Made by a program: the position numbers and the translations under genes
The notes under the pieces: generated by a model
Database searches by the model: none
Seen by the model: only the letters and a program-made list of their open reading frames with translations
Told to the model about the DNA's origin: nothing
Shown here: piece by piece, positions 1-5,898 of the stretch
Position numbering within the stretch: the first letter of the stretch is position 1
How the letters are laid out: each line of letters begins with the position of its first letter
Source: RGIG3077 sp045541475
Lineage (GTDB): Bacteria; Bacillota; Clostridia; Oscillospirales; Ruminococcaceae
Reading direction: 5' to 3'
Assembly (NCBI GenBank): GCA_045541475.1
Contig: JAZQJI010000030.1
Coordinates: 1-11,501, forward strand
Length of the DNA: 11,501 bases

Positions 1-2
1 AG

Positions 3-188
3 AAAATCATTGTAGCAAAGGGAATCAACGAAATCGTAAAACAGCAGAAAGCAATCGGCAGAAATCTCAATCAGATAGCTACCCTTGCAAATATGGACAG
101 GCTTACTATTGTAAATTTCCAGCCGCTTCTTGATGAGCATATCAGAGCTACCGAATCAATCGGTCATCTTCTTCGTGAGGTGAAGTAA
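3..188 (+). CDS. mobC: MobC-like relaxosome accessory protein, C-terminal part only
   Basis: The gene is cut by the window edge; 61 codons remain and end with TAA at 186-188. The visible part contains GRNLNQIATLAN, the pattern typical of the C-terminal region of bacterial mobilisation proteins of the MobC family (PF05713), followed by a helical tail. In other plasmids and mobilizable elements MobC helps the relaxase bind and open the DNA at oriT. The stop overlaps the relaxase start in a TAATG arrangement, so the two proteins are probably made from one mRNA with coupled translation. Family membership rests on a short fragment, but the neighbouring relaxase supports it strongly. Confidence 0.75.
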   Translation, partial: KIIVAKGINEIVKQQKAIGRNLNQIATLANMDRLTIVNFQPLLDEHIRATESIGHLLREVK

Positions 189-1573
189 TGGCAACAGTAA
201 CTGCAATAAGCACAAAGGGTGGCGGAGGTGGTAAAGCAACGCTTGAATATATCTGCCGTGATGATAAGGCAGACAACAAAAAATATGTCACGGCACTCAA
301 CTGTTCTCTGCCTACCGTCTATCAGGAGTTCAAAAACACTCGTGAGATGTATGGAAAGACTGGAGGTATCAGGTATTATCATTTCGTACAGTCTCACCCA
401 AGCGGATATGAAATCGAACCTTCACTTGCTCATAGGATCGCTGTGGAGTTTGCAGAAAAAGCATTCAGCGGATTCGAATGTGTTGTTGCAACTCACATTG
501 ATGCAGAGCATATTCATTCCCATATTGTTTTTAATTCTGTAAACGCTGACACGGGCATGAAGTATCACTGCAATAAATTTGTGCTGAATGATCTTCGAAT
601 ATTGTCAGATGAATCATGTCATAAGTACAATGTGCAGACATTGGAAAAGCCTGTGGTCAATCAGAGAACGGATGGAATCTCCACGGGAGAATACCGCAGT
701 GCCATGAAAGGAGAAAGCTGGAAAATAGATCTCATTAATGTAATTGATGAGGTTATGAAGAGGGCTAAGACACAAAAGCAGTTTTGCTTCTTAATGCGAC
801 AGAGAGGATATGGTGTAAGGTGGGAAGAATCGAGAAAATATATCACATACACTTGCCCCAACGGCAAACGATGCCGTGATAACAGACTGTACGACAAACG
901 ATACAGTAAGGAGATGATGTGTAATGAATTCAAAATTAGAGCAGATGAAATCAGCTTCGAAATCAAACTTAGACGAAGCGATGAACACGCCACAGGCGAC
1001 ATTCGTTCTCGACAGCAACTGGAGAGCAGTGATAGCTCAGCTTACGTTACTCACCCAAGCGGTAGAACAGGTCAGCGAGAAATCAAGTCAGACAATGACA
1101 GAGGAAGAAATGGAAACCTATCTGGAAAATCAGCAGGTGATATTCGACCAAGTGAAAGCGGAATGCAAGCACATTCAGCAAACCACAGCGGAACAGACAA
1201 GCAACTCGCTGACGAGCTTGATCAGCCAATCGGAGAAGCTGTCATTACAGGCTGGGAAACTGAACGAGGAATTCTCCTTGAATCTGAAAGAATCAGAAGA
1301 ACGCAATATGAAACGCAGTCGCAAGCTGATCGGAATAGTTATAGCGATACAATCGGCACAGCTGATATTGTGGACAGCGTTGCAAGTGTTGCTTCGATAA
1401 CAGATAATGCTCCGACTGATCCTAAAGAGTTGGAGCGATATATCGAAGCACAGCGAGCCGCACAGAATGTAGGATTGTTAATCGGTGCAGCTGTTGCGGC
1501 GATAGAACTTCTGTCAGAAAGGCTTGAAGAAATGAAAGCTGATGCAGAAGATATTGATATGGATATCAGCTGA
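188..1573 (+). CDS. mobA: MOBP-type relaxase (MobA/VirD2 family)
   Basis: This 461-residue protein should nick oriT and pilot the transferred strand. The N-terminal relaxase domain covers roughly residues 1-240. Tyr21 in TLEYI is the likely nicking tyrosine. The metal-binding histidines lie in HIDAEHIHSHIVFNSVN (His103, His108, His110, His112), the classic motif III of PF03432 relaxases. The start is ATG 188, overlapping the mobC stop, with GAGGTGA at 177-183 as ribosome binding site. Residues 246-404 are hydrophilic and rich in Ser, Gly, Arg and Asp with no recognisable fold; exactly this part overlaps the nested gene at 924-1400. The C-terminus (about residues 405-461) is helical with an alanine-rich segment and an acidic end. 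The catalytic half looks intact, so the enzyme is probably functional. Confidence 0.93.
   Translation: MATVTAISTKGGGGGKATLEYICRDDKADNKKYVTALNCSLPTVYQEFKNTREMYGKTGGIRYYHFVQSHPSGYEIEPSLAHRIAVEFAEKAFSGFECVVATHIDAEHIHSHIVFNSVNADTGMKYHCNKFVLNDLRILSDESCHKYNVQTLEKPVVNQRTDGISTGEYRSAMKGESWKIDLINVIDEVMKRAKTQKQFCFLMRQRGYGVRWEESRKYITYTCPNGKRCRDNRLYDKRYSKEMMCNEFKIRADEISFEIKLRRSDEHATGDIRSRQQLESSDSSAYVTHPSGRTGQREIKSDNDRGRNGNLSGKSAGDIRPSESGMQAHSANHSGTDKQLADELDQPIGEAVITGWETERGILLESERIRRTQYETQSQADRNSYSDTIGTADIVDSVASVASITDNAPTDPKELERYIEAQRAAQNVGLLIGAAVAAIELLSERLEEMKADAEDIDMDIS
908..913 (+). promoter_or_regulatory. Internal Shine-Dalgarno site for the nested gene
   Basis: AAGGAG lies inside the relaxase coding region, 10 bases before ATG 924, which opens a 158-codon frame shifted +1 relative to the relaxase. 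It fits the ribosome binding sites used elsewhere in this element, such as AAGGAG before the recombinase. It is the main local evidence that the nested frame is translated. Confidence 0.65.
924..1400 (+). CDS. Nested MobB-like coiled-coil membrane protein, overprinted on the relaxase gene
   Basis: A 158-codon frame runs in the +1 frame entirely within the relaxase gene. It starts at ATG 924 behind AAGGAG (908-913) and ends with TAA at 1398-1400. The protein begins MNSKLEQMKSASKSNLDEA and is mostly helical, rich in Gln, Glu, Ser and Leu, with coiled-coil-like stretches over about residues 40-130. A basic patch (MKRSRK) precedes one hydrophobic helix at about residues 136-157, followed by a final Arg. 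This soluble helical body with a C-terminal anchor looks like a real protein, whereas the relaxase frame is low-complexity over the same bases. In ColE1-type plasmids the mobilisation genes mbeB and mbeD are likewise nested in the relaxase gene, and MbeB also begins MNSLL. A role in anchoring the relaxosome to the membrane is inference; homology to MbeB is not shown. Confidence 0.72.
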   Translation: MNSKLEQMKSASKSNLDEAMNTPQATFVLDSNWRAVIAQLTLLTQAVEQVSEKSSQTMTEEEMETYLENQQVIFDQVKAECKHIQQTTAEQTSNSLTSLISQSEKLSLQAGKLNEEFSLNLKESEERNMKRSRKLIGIVIAIQSAQLILWTALQVLLR

Positions 1574-1682
1574 CGGAGCAAAGCGCTCTGTATGATGGAC
1601 AAAATCCTCTTGCCAATTCAAAATATTTATTGCATTTGAGCAAACTCGAAGGCAAAATATCGTTGAGTTTGATGATGGATTT

Positions 1683-1711
1683 TTGATACAAAAAAGAGTA
1701 TTCTGTATATG
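1683..1711 (+). promoter_or_regulatory. Possible promoter before the SHOCT-like small gene
   Basis: TTGATA at 1683-1688 and TATATG at 1706-1711 are separated by 17 bases. The expected transcript would start near 1718, about 60 bases before the small gene at 1778. Just downstream, AATTATC (1721-1727) can pair with GATAATT (1731-1737), followed by T residues; this AT-rich hairpin is weak and could equally be a poor terminator for the relaxase mRNA. The -10 box is imperfect. Confidence 0.35.
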
Positions 1712-1777
1712 AAACGCTTTAATTATCAGGGATAATTTTTCCATCGGTGAGCAGAATAAGAATAGGAGATGATGCCT

Positions 1778-1918
1778 TTGAAGAAAAACAACAGTACCGC
1801 ACTTACGCTAAAAAAACAAACCTTAACCGCATGGACAAAACTCCTGCTGGAAAGCGGAGAGATTGACCTCAACAAATACAACCGTATGATTGTGATGATT
1901 GATAAGCTCACCGCCTGA
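1778..1918 (+). CDS. Small SHOCT-like protein of the element, 46 residues
   Basis: The frame reads MKKNNSTALTLKKQTLTAWT and continues to TGA at 1916-1918. AGGAG at 1764-1768 sits 9 bases before TTG 1778, the best-spaced start. In-frame ATGs at 1769 and 1772 are too close to that site to use it, although starting there would add only two or three residues. The second half, with the core LLLESGEIDLNKYNRMI, resembles the SHOCT module: a short helix, a Gly-containing turn, then a second helix. Small proteins of this kind are common beside large serine recombinases in Clostridia mobile elements, where their role is unclear; helping excision or acting as a regulator are guesses. The gene ends about 55 bases before the recombinase promoter. 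A short hairpin (GCTCCC 1926-1931 with GGGAGC 1936-1941) follows, without a T-run. Confidence 0.6.
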   Translation: MKKNNSTALTLKKQTLTAWTKLLLESGEIDLNKYNRMIVMIDKLTA

Positions 1919-1973
1919 CAAAATTGCTCCCTTACGGGAGCGTACATACGCCGATATGGTAAGATTTGGCGTG

Positions 1974-2002
1974 TTGACGCTAATTTTAAGCTATGCTACA
2001 AT
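1974..2002 (+). promoter_or_regulatory. Promoter of the recombinase gene
   Basis: TTGACG at 1974-1979 and TACAAT at 1997-2002 are separated by exactly 17 bases, a near-consensus sigma-A promoter. Transcription would start near 2009, leaving a very short leader with AAGGAG at 2012-2017 before ATG 2025. This rules out the longer frame that opens at 1899, since its extra codons lie upstream of and across the promoter. Confidence 0.8.
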
Positions 2003-2024
2003 AAAAACAAAAAGGAGAATACAA

Positions 2025-3716
2025 ATGGATATTTACGCAGCTGTTGATCAGATGAAACAGCACAGGACTACAATTTACGATTTGGATATCAATGTAACTT
2101 TCTATGCCAGAGTTTCAACCACTCGTGAGGAACAGGAAAATTCCATCGAAAATCAGATTGCTTACTTCACAGAAATGATCAAATCCAATCCCCATTGGAA
2201 TTATGTGGAAGGTTATGTGGATCGCATACGAGGAGAAAGTGCTGAAAACCGCGCATCCTTCATGCAAATGATTGAAGATGGCAAAACAGGAAAATTTGAT
2301 TTAGTGCTAACCAAAGAAGTCAGCCGATTTGCCAGAAACACTATTGACAGTTTGACCTACACCAGAGAACTTTTGCGATGTGGTGTAGGTGTTTTTTTTC
2401 AAAATGATAATATATGTACCATCGATGGTGACAGCGAAATGCGATTGACTATCATGTCAAGCATTGCTGCCGACGAAGTACGAAAACTTTCAGAGCGTGT
2501 GCGTTGGGGACATAAACGAGCCATAGAAAACGGTAATGTACTTGGCAACAATCGCATCTTCGGGTACGACAAACAGGATTGCCGTTTGGTAATCAACGAA
2601 GCGGAAGCTGATATGGTGCGATTAATTTTTGAACTGTATGCCGTTGGCGATACCAGCGTACGAAAAATCGAACAAATATTATACGACAAGGGATACCGAG
2701 GGCGAAACGGCACTCGCATCCATCACAACACAATCTCAGGTATCATACAAAATCCAAAATACAAAGGCTACTATTGCGGTAACAAGGTTAAGGTAATAGA
2801 TTACCGCACCAAAGAACAACGATTCTTGCCTCCGGAGGAATGGGTGCAGTATAAGGATGAAACTGGTGAAATTGTGCCTGCCATTGTATCCGAAGAACTG
2901 TGGGATAAATGCAATCGCATCTTTACAGAGCGCAGCCTTGCCATAAAAAACAGGGAACGCTCCTTTAAGGACAGCAGTGTGCTTACAGGAAAAATATGGT
3001 GCAACGCCCACGATAAACCCTATTGGCGAACCTGCTTCTCCAACAGCCGATCCCAAGGCAATCCGGTATATCAATGGATCTGCTCGGAAAAGCGAAGATT
3101 CGGCGCAAAAAGCTGTGCTTCATTTGCTATTATGGAACACGAGCTATACACCATCCTATCCGATTTCTTCAGAGAAATTACAGATAATCTGGAAGACTAT
3201 ATAGAAACATTCCTGCGGATTTACAATGAAGCTGACCGTCCCACCGAATACCGCAGACAAATCGGCGAACTTCAGACGCAGATCACAAAAGAAACACGCA
3301 AGCGCGATAAGCTGCTGGAACTGTATATGGAAGAGGTTATCGGCAAGGCAGAATTTACCGAGCGTAACGATGGTTTCAACAAAAACATCGCAGAATTGGA
3401 AGCGGCCATTACTGCACTGGAAGCAAAATGCAAAGGTGATCAAGAATATGCCAAAACATTAAAGCGCATCGAAACGTATCTGCGACAAATGTACGCACAT
3501 GACTGCCAAATGGATTCGCATCAAGTAGATGCATTGATAAAAGAAGTTATCGACCGCATTGAAGTAGTACCTATCAACGAACACACCATGAAACTGGAAA
3601 TCAAACTGCAAACGGGCGAAAACAAGCCTGTAACGTATGTACGCAACGGCAGTCGTTATGCTCGGCGTTCCGGGAACATTAGGAAGAAAATGATTGACGC
3701 TTACAAAATGCAGTAA
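2025..3716 (+). CDS. Large serine recombinase (site-specific integrase/excisionase of the element)
   Basis: This 563-residue protein should integrate and excise the element through a phosphoserine intermediate. The resolvase domain spans about residues 24-170, with catalytic Ser31 in YARVSTTREEQ and the conserved KEVSRFARN segment. The recombinase domain (PF07508 type) follows at about 190-300, containing GYRGRNGTRIHHNTISGII. A zinc ribbon follows: Cys326-x2-His329, then Cys353 and Cys364, so one usual Cys is His here. A coiled coil at about 435-500 and a C-terminal segment ending in EVIDRIEV complete the usual layout, at normal length for the family. ATG 2025 is chosen because it follows AAGGAG (2012-2017) by 7 bases and lies 23 bases after the -10 box. 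A strong terminator follows the gene, and all key residues seen are intact. Confidence 0.95.
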   Translation: MDIYAAVDQMKQHRTTIYDLDINVTFYARVSTTREEQENSIENQIAYFTEMIKSNPHWNYVEGYVDRIRGESAENRASFMQMIEDGKTGKFDLVLTKEVSRFARNTIDSLTYTRELLRCGVGVFFQNDNICTIDGDSEMRLTIMSSIAADEVRKLSERVRWGHKRAIENGNVLGNNRIFGYDKQDCRLVINEAEADMVRLIFELYAVGDTSVRKIEQILYDKGYRGRNGTRIHHNTISGIIQNPKYKGYYCGNKVKVIDYRTKEQRFLPPEEWVQYKDETGEIVPAIVSEELWDKCNRIFTERSLAIKNRERSFKDSSVLTGKIWCNAHDKPYWRTCFSNSRSQGNPVYQWICSEKRRFGAKSCASFAIMEHELYTILSDFFREITDNLEDYIETFLRIYNEADRPTEYRRQIGELQTQITKETRKRDKLLELYMEEVIGKAEFTERNDGFNKNIAELEAAITALEAKCKGDQEYAKTLKRIETYLRQMYAHDCQMDSHQVDALIKEVIDRIEVVPINEHTMKLEIKLQTGENKPVTYVRNGSRYARRSGNIRKKMIDAYKMQ

Positions 3717-3740
3717 GCACCGCAGGAAATATAACCTGAA

Positions 3741-3779
3741 GGGGAAGCGGACTTGATATCCGCTTCCCCCACTTTTTTT
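3741..3779 (+). terminator. Rho-independent terminator after the recombinase gene
   Basis: A perfect 11-bp stem (3741-3751 with 3759-3769, GGGGAAGCGGA and its complement) encloses a 7-base loop and is followed by seven T residues at 3773-3779. It should end recombinase transcription before the GNAT promoter at 3808. Confidence 0.92.
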
Positions 3780-3807
3780 GCTTTCACAGCATCATTGCAA
3801 AACAGGC

Positions 3808-3836
3808 TTGAAATGCGTTGCATTGTGTGATATAAT
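3808..3836 (+). promoter_or_regulatory. Promoter of the GNAT-radC operon
   Basis: TTGAAA at 3808-3813 and a perfect TATAAT at 3831-3836 are separated by 17 bases. It lies just after the recombinase terminator and 40 bases before the TTG start of the acetyltransferase. Confidence 0.85.
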
Positions 3837-3876
3837 CTTGGTAAAATCCAACATTCTCTTTTTTTGAGGTGCAATT

Positions 3877-4398
3877 TTGTTTTACTTAAAAAAGCCTGAT
3901 ATTGATGATGCACATGAATTTATTAAAATGATGCAGGAATGGGAAAGCACCGATGAGAGCATTGTGCCAAGCATAATGTGCTGGTACACACCGCATTTCG
4001 AATCGTTTCTTTCTATTTTAAAGCAATATGAAGATCAAAAAACCACACCGCCGCAAATGGCACCTGCAACGCTTTATATTCTTACTGATGAAACAAAACG
4101 TATTTACGGCGGTTTGCATATTCGTCATTATCTCACGCATGAGCTGCGATTGTTCGGTGGACACATAGGCTACGGCATACGGCCAAGCGAACGCGGAAAA
4201 GGTTTAGGCAAGCTTCAGCTTGAGCTTGGTCTGCAAAAAGCTAAGGAAATGGGGCTTAAAAGGGTTATGGTTTCGTGTAATGCTTTCAACAAAGCTTCCG
4301 ATGCCGTTATAAAACACTGCGGCGGCGAGCTTGAATTTGAAGGCGTAAGCGAGCTGCACCCAAATGTGCGCCTTAAAAGATACTGGTTTACACTTTGA
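3877..4398 (+). CDS. GNAT-family N-acetyltransferase
   Basis: This 173-residue protein has the GNAT fold, which transfers an acetyl group from acetyl-CoA to an amine. The acetyl-CoA loop is visible as HIGYGIRPSERGKGLGK at about residues 92-108, matching the R/Q-x-x-G-x-G/A motif A. It is followed by LGLQKAKEMGLKRVMVSCN and the NKAS...VIKHCGG segment that forms the last part of the fold. It looks like the COG3981-type predicted acetyltransferases; the substrate is unknown. The start is TTG 3877: GAGGT at 3866-3870 lies 6 bases upstream and an in-frame TGA at 3865-3867 excludes any longer start (ATT at 3874 is the only alternative). radC follows after 26 bases, so the two probably form an operon. 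Confidence 0.88.
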   Translation: MFYLKKPDIDDAHEFIKMMQEWESTDESIVPSIMCWYTPHFESFLSILKQYEDQKTTPPQMAPATLYILTDETKRIYGGLHIRHYLTHELRLFGGHIGYGIRPSERGKGLGKLQLELGLQKAKEMGLKRVMVSCNAFNKASDAVIKHCGGELEFEGVSELHPNVRLKRYWFTL

Positions 4399-4424
4399 AA
4401 TTTTAAAAGAACAGGAGAAATTCT

Positions 4425-5141
4425 ATGCAAACCTATGCGGACGAACACCAAGCATACGCAAGCCAGGTTCACAGAGGACACAGGCAGCGCACATTGCAAA
4501 AGTTTTTGAAATACGGCTTTGATGCTTTCGCTACGCATGAAGTTTTGGAAATGCTGTTGTTTTATGCCGTGCCCAGAAAGGATACCAACCCTTTGGCGCA
4601 TGAGCTTATAAACAAGTTTGGCAGCATAGGCAATATTTTTGATGCCGATGTTGAAGAATTGACAAATGCAGGCCTTACCGTAAACGGTGCCGTTTTACTT
4701 AAAACCATACCTCAACTGATGCAGATTTATGCTAATGAAAATACAAGTAATATTAAATTGGATTCAACAACAAAAGCAAAGGAATACTTTTGCAGCAAAT
4801 TTATTGGTGCTAAAACTGAGCAGGTAAGCGTTGCCTGCCTTGATTCTTCGATGAATTTGCTCAGCTGTGAGCTTGTTTCCTCAGGTGAGCGCACCAAGGT
4901 TCTGATTTCGCCGAGAAAGGTTGCAGAAATTGCTTTAAGGAACAAATGCTGCTCCGTATTTATCGCGCACAATCACCCGTTTGATGATGCTGTTGCATCG
5001 GATAACGACATTGCATCAACAAGAATTCTCAAATCCACGCTTGATTCTATCGATGTGCAGCTGCTTGACCATATTATTGTCGGCAAAAACCGCACCATAT
5101 CCATGAAAGAAAATGGGACACTTTCGGTGTTCGATATCTAA
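4425..5141 (+). CDS. radC: RadC family JAMM/MPN-domain protein
   Basis: The 238-residue protein has the usual RadC length and layout. An N-terminal helix-hairpin-helix-like region (about residues 35-90, with EVLEMLLFYAVPRKDTN) is followed by a JAMM/MPN metalloprotease-like domain. The metal motif is complete: His182-Asn183-His184-Pro185, then Ser192 and Asp195 with the exact H-x-H-x7-S-x2-D spacing; Glu149 is a candidate for the upstream acidic residue. The Gly usually seen in HNHPSG is replaced by Phe-Asp, a small deviation. Despite its name, the cellular role of RadC is not settled, and a direct DNA repair role is doubtful. AGGAG at 4413-4417 precedes ATG 4425 by 7 bases. It appears co-transcribed with the acetyltransferase. 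I see no convincing terminator behind it. Confidence 0.93.
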   Translation: MQTYADEHQAYASQVHRGHRQRTLQKFLKYGFDAFATHEVLEMLLFYAVPRKDTNPLAHELINKFGSIGNIFDADVEELTNAGLTVNGAVLLKTIPQLMQIYANENTSNIKLDSTTKAKEYFCSKFIGAKTEQVSVACLDSSMNLLSCELVSSGERTKVLISPRKVAEIALRNKCCSVFIAHNHPFDDAVASDNDIASTRILKSTLDSIDVQLLDHIIVGKNRTISMKENGTLSVFDI

Positions 5142-5274
5142 ACGCCGTAAAATCGCCATATTAGGCAAATAATGAAAATTTGATGATTTTAGTTGCAAAT
5201 TGAACAAATATTCAGAAAAAAACGGTTACAATTGCCGTAAATGGCTAAATTTCAACATTTTTTGAATTAAATAC

Positions 5275-5303
5275 TTGACAAACAAAAAATTAATATATAT
5301 AAT
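5275..5303 (+). promoter_or_regulatory. Strong promoter of the HU gene, with a palindrome at the transcript start
   Basis: TTGACA at 5275-5280 and TATAAT at 5298-5303 are both perfect consensus boxes with a 17-base spacer in very AT-rich DNA, as expected for an abundant nucleoid protein. The palindrome GAGTTTGAAACTC at 5312-5324 lies at the expected start of the mRNA. It could be an operator or a 5' hairpin. The rest of 5142-5270 holds no gene that I can see. Confidence 0.9.
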
Positions 5304-5352
5304 ATCTTTTAGAGTTTGAAACTCAACACGAATTTAACGGAGGATAATTAAA

Positions 5353-5634
5353 ATGACAAAAACAGATTTGATTAAAGCTGTTGCTGAGTCTGCTTCTCTC
5401 TCCAAGAAGAACGCAGAAGTAGCAGTAAACGCAGTTATCGATTCCATCACAGCAGCTCTTGCTGAAGGCGACAAGGTTCAGATCACAGGCTTCGGTACAT
5501 TTGAAGTTCGCGAGCGCAAGGCTAAGGAAGCTATCAACCCCAGAGATCCTAAGGGTCCCAAGGTTAAGATTCCTGCTAAGAAGGCTCCCGCATTCAAGGC
5601 TGGTAAGGGTCTTAAGGACGCAGTTGCTAAGTAA
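5353..5634 (+). CDS. hup: HU-type nucleoid DNA-binding protein
   Basis: This 93-residue protein is a standard HU/IHF family member that binds and bends DNA as a dimer and compacts the nucleoid. The N-terminal dimerisation helices cover residues 1-40. The family signature GFGTFEVRERKAKEAINPRD spans residues 46-65, with Pro63 at the arm tip position that intercalates between base pairs. The Lys-rich tail (PAKKAPAFKAGKGLK) completes the fold. GGAGG at 5339-5343 precedes ATG 5353. Codon choice is uniform and biased (AAG, GCT, ATC), unlike the more mixed neighbours, which fits high expression. It is monocistronic, between a consensus promoter and a terminator. HU is favoured over IHF because it is the usual form in this phylum. 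Confidence 0.97.
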   Translation: MTKTDLIKAVAESASLSKKNAEVAVNAVIDSITAALAEGDKVQITGFGTFEVRERKAKEAINPRDPKGPKVKIPAKKAPAFKAGKGLKDAVAK

Positions 5635-5656
5635 TTAACGCTGTCAGTTTTATATA

Positions 5657-5692
5657 GAGTCGGAAGGTTTACCTTTCGGCTCTTTTTTCTTT
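5657..5692 (+). terminator. Rho-independent terminator after the HU gene
   Basis: An 11-pair stem with two G-T wobbles (5657-5667 with 5672-5682) encloses the loop TTTA and is followed by a T-run at 5683-5688 and more T residues to 5692. It ends the HU transcript 23 bases after the stop codon. Confidence 0.9.
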
Positions 5693-5783
5693 AATGCCGA
5701 CTTTATGCTTTGTGCAAAAATACCAATGCACGCCGTTGTTTCGTGTGCAAAAGGTAGAAAATCCCGCACGAAGATAAAACCGA

Positions 5784-5812
5784 TTGAAAACGACTTCATT
5801 TTAATATATAAT
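5784..5812 (+). promoter_or_regulatory. Promoter of the GH5 gene
   Basis: TTGAAA at 5784-5789 and TATAAT at 5807-5812 are separated by 17 bases. The expected start near 5819 leaves an 80-base leader containing the hairpin CGGCGT (5838-5843) / ACGCCG (5851-5856). TGTGCAAAA occurs twice upstream (5711-5719 and 5744-5752), and GCACGCCG occurs at 5728-5735 and 5849-5856. These repeats may be regulator sites. Confidence 0.85.
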
Positions 5813-5898
5813 TATAGTATGTACCAAAATGAAAGAACGGCGTTTATCGCACGCCGCAAATAAAGCGAAAAAACTATTGAAAAGGAAGAAATGGCAGT

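Larger units (their letters stand above)
1..3800 (+). mobile_element. Right part of an integrative mobilizable element (mobC-relaxase-recombinase)
   Basis: A MobC-like protein, a MOBP relaxase, a nested MobB-like frame, a SHOCT-like small protein and a large serine recombinase all point the same way, and housekeeping-type genes follow. Relaxase plus large serine recombinase without visible type IV secretion genes is the usual content of a mobilizable element that borrows a helper's conjugation machinery. The left part, including any oriT upstream of mobC, lies outside the window. The right boundary is not resolved. It is placed between the recombinase stop at 3716 and the promoter of the next gene at 3808, because large serine recombinase genes commonly sit at the end of their element. 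Whether other cargo or transfer genes lie to the left cannot be seen. Confidence 0.75.

Noticed and set aside
661..1018. Minus-strand open frames opposite the relaxase
   Set aside because: No ribosome binding sites or recognisable protein features; they are explained by the codon use of the plus-strand genes.
1926..1941. Hairpin after the SHOCT-like gene considered as a terminator
   Set aside because: Only six base pairs and no T-run follows.
1899..2024. Longer N-terminus for the recombinase starting at ATG 1899
   Set aside because: The extra codons overlap the end of the small gene and span a near-consensus promoter (1974-2002); ATG 2025 has a proper ribosome binding site.
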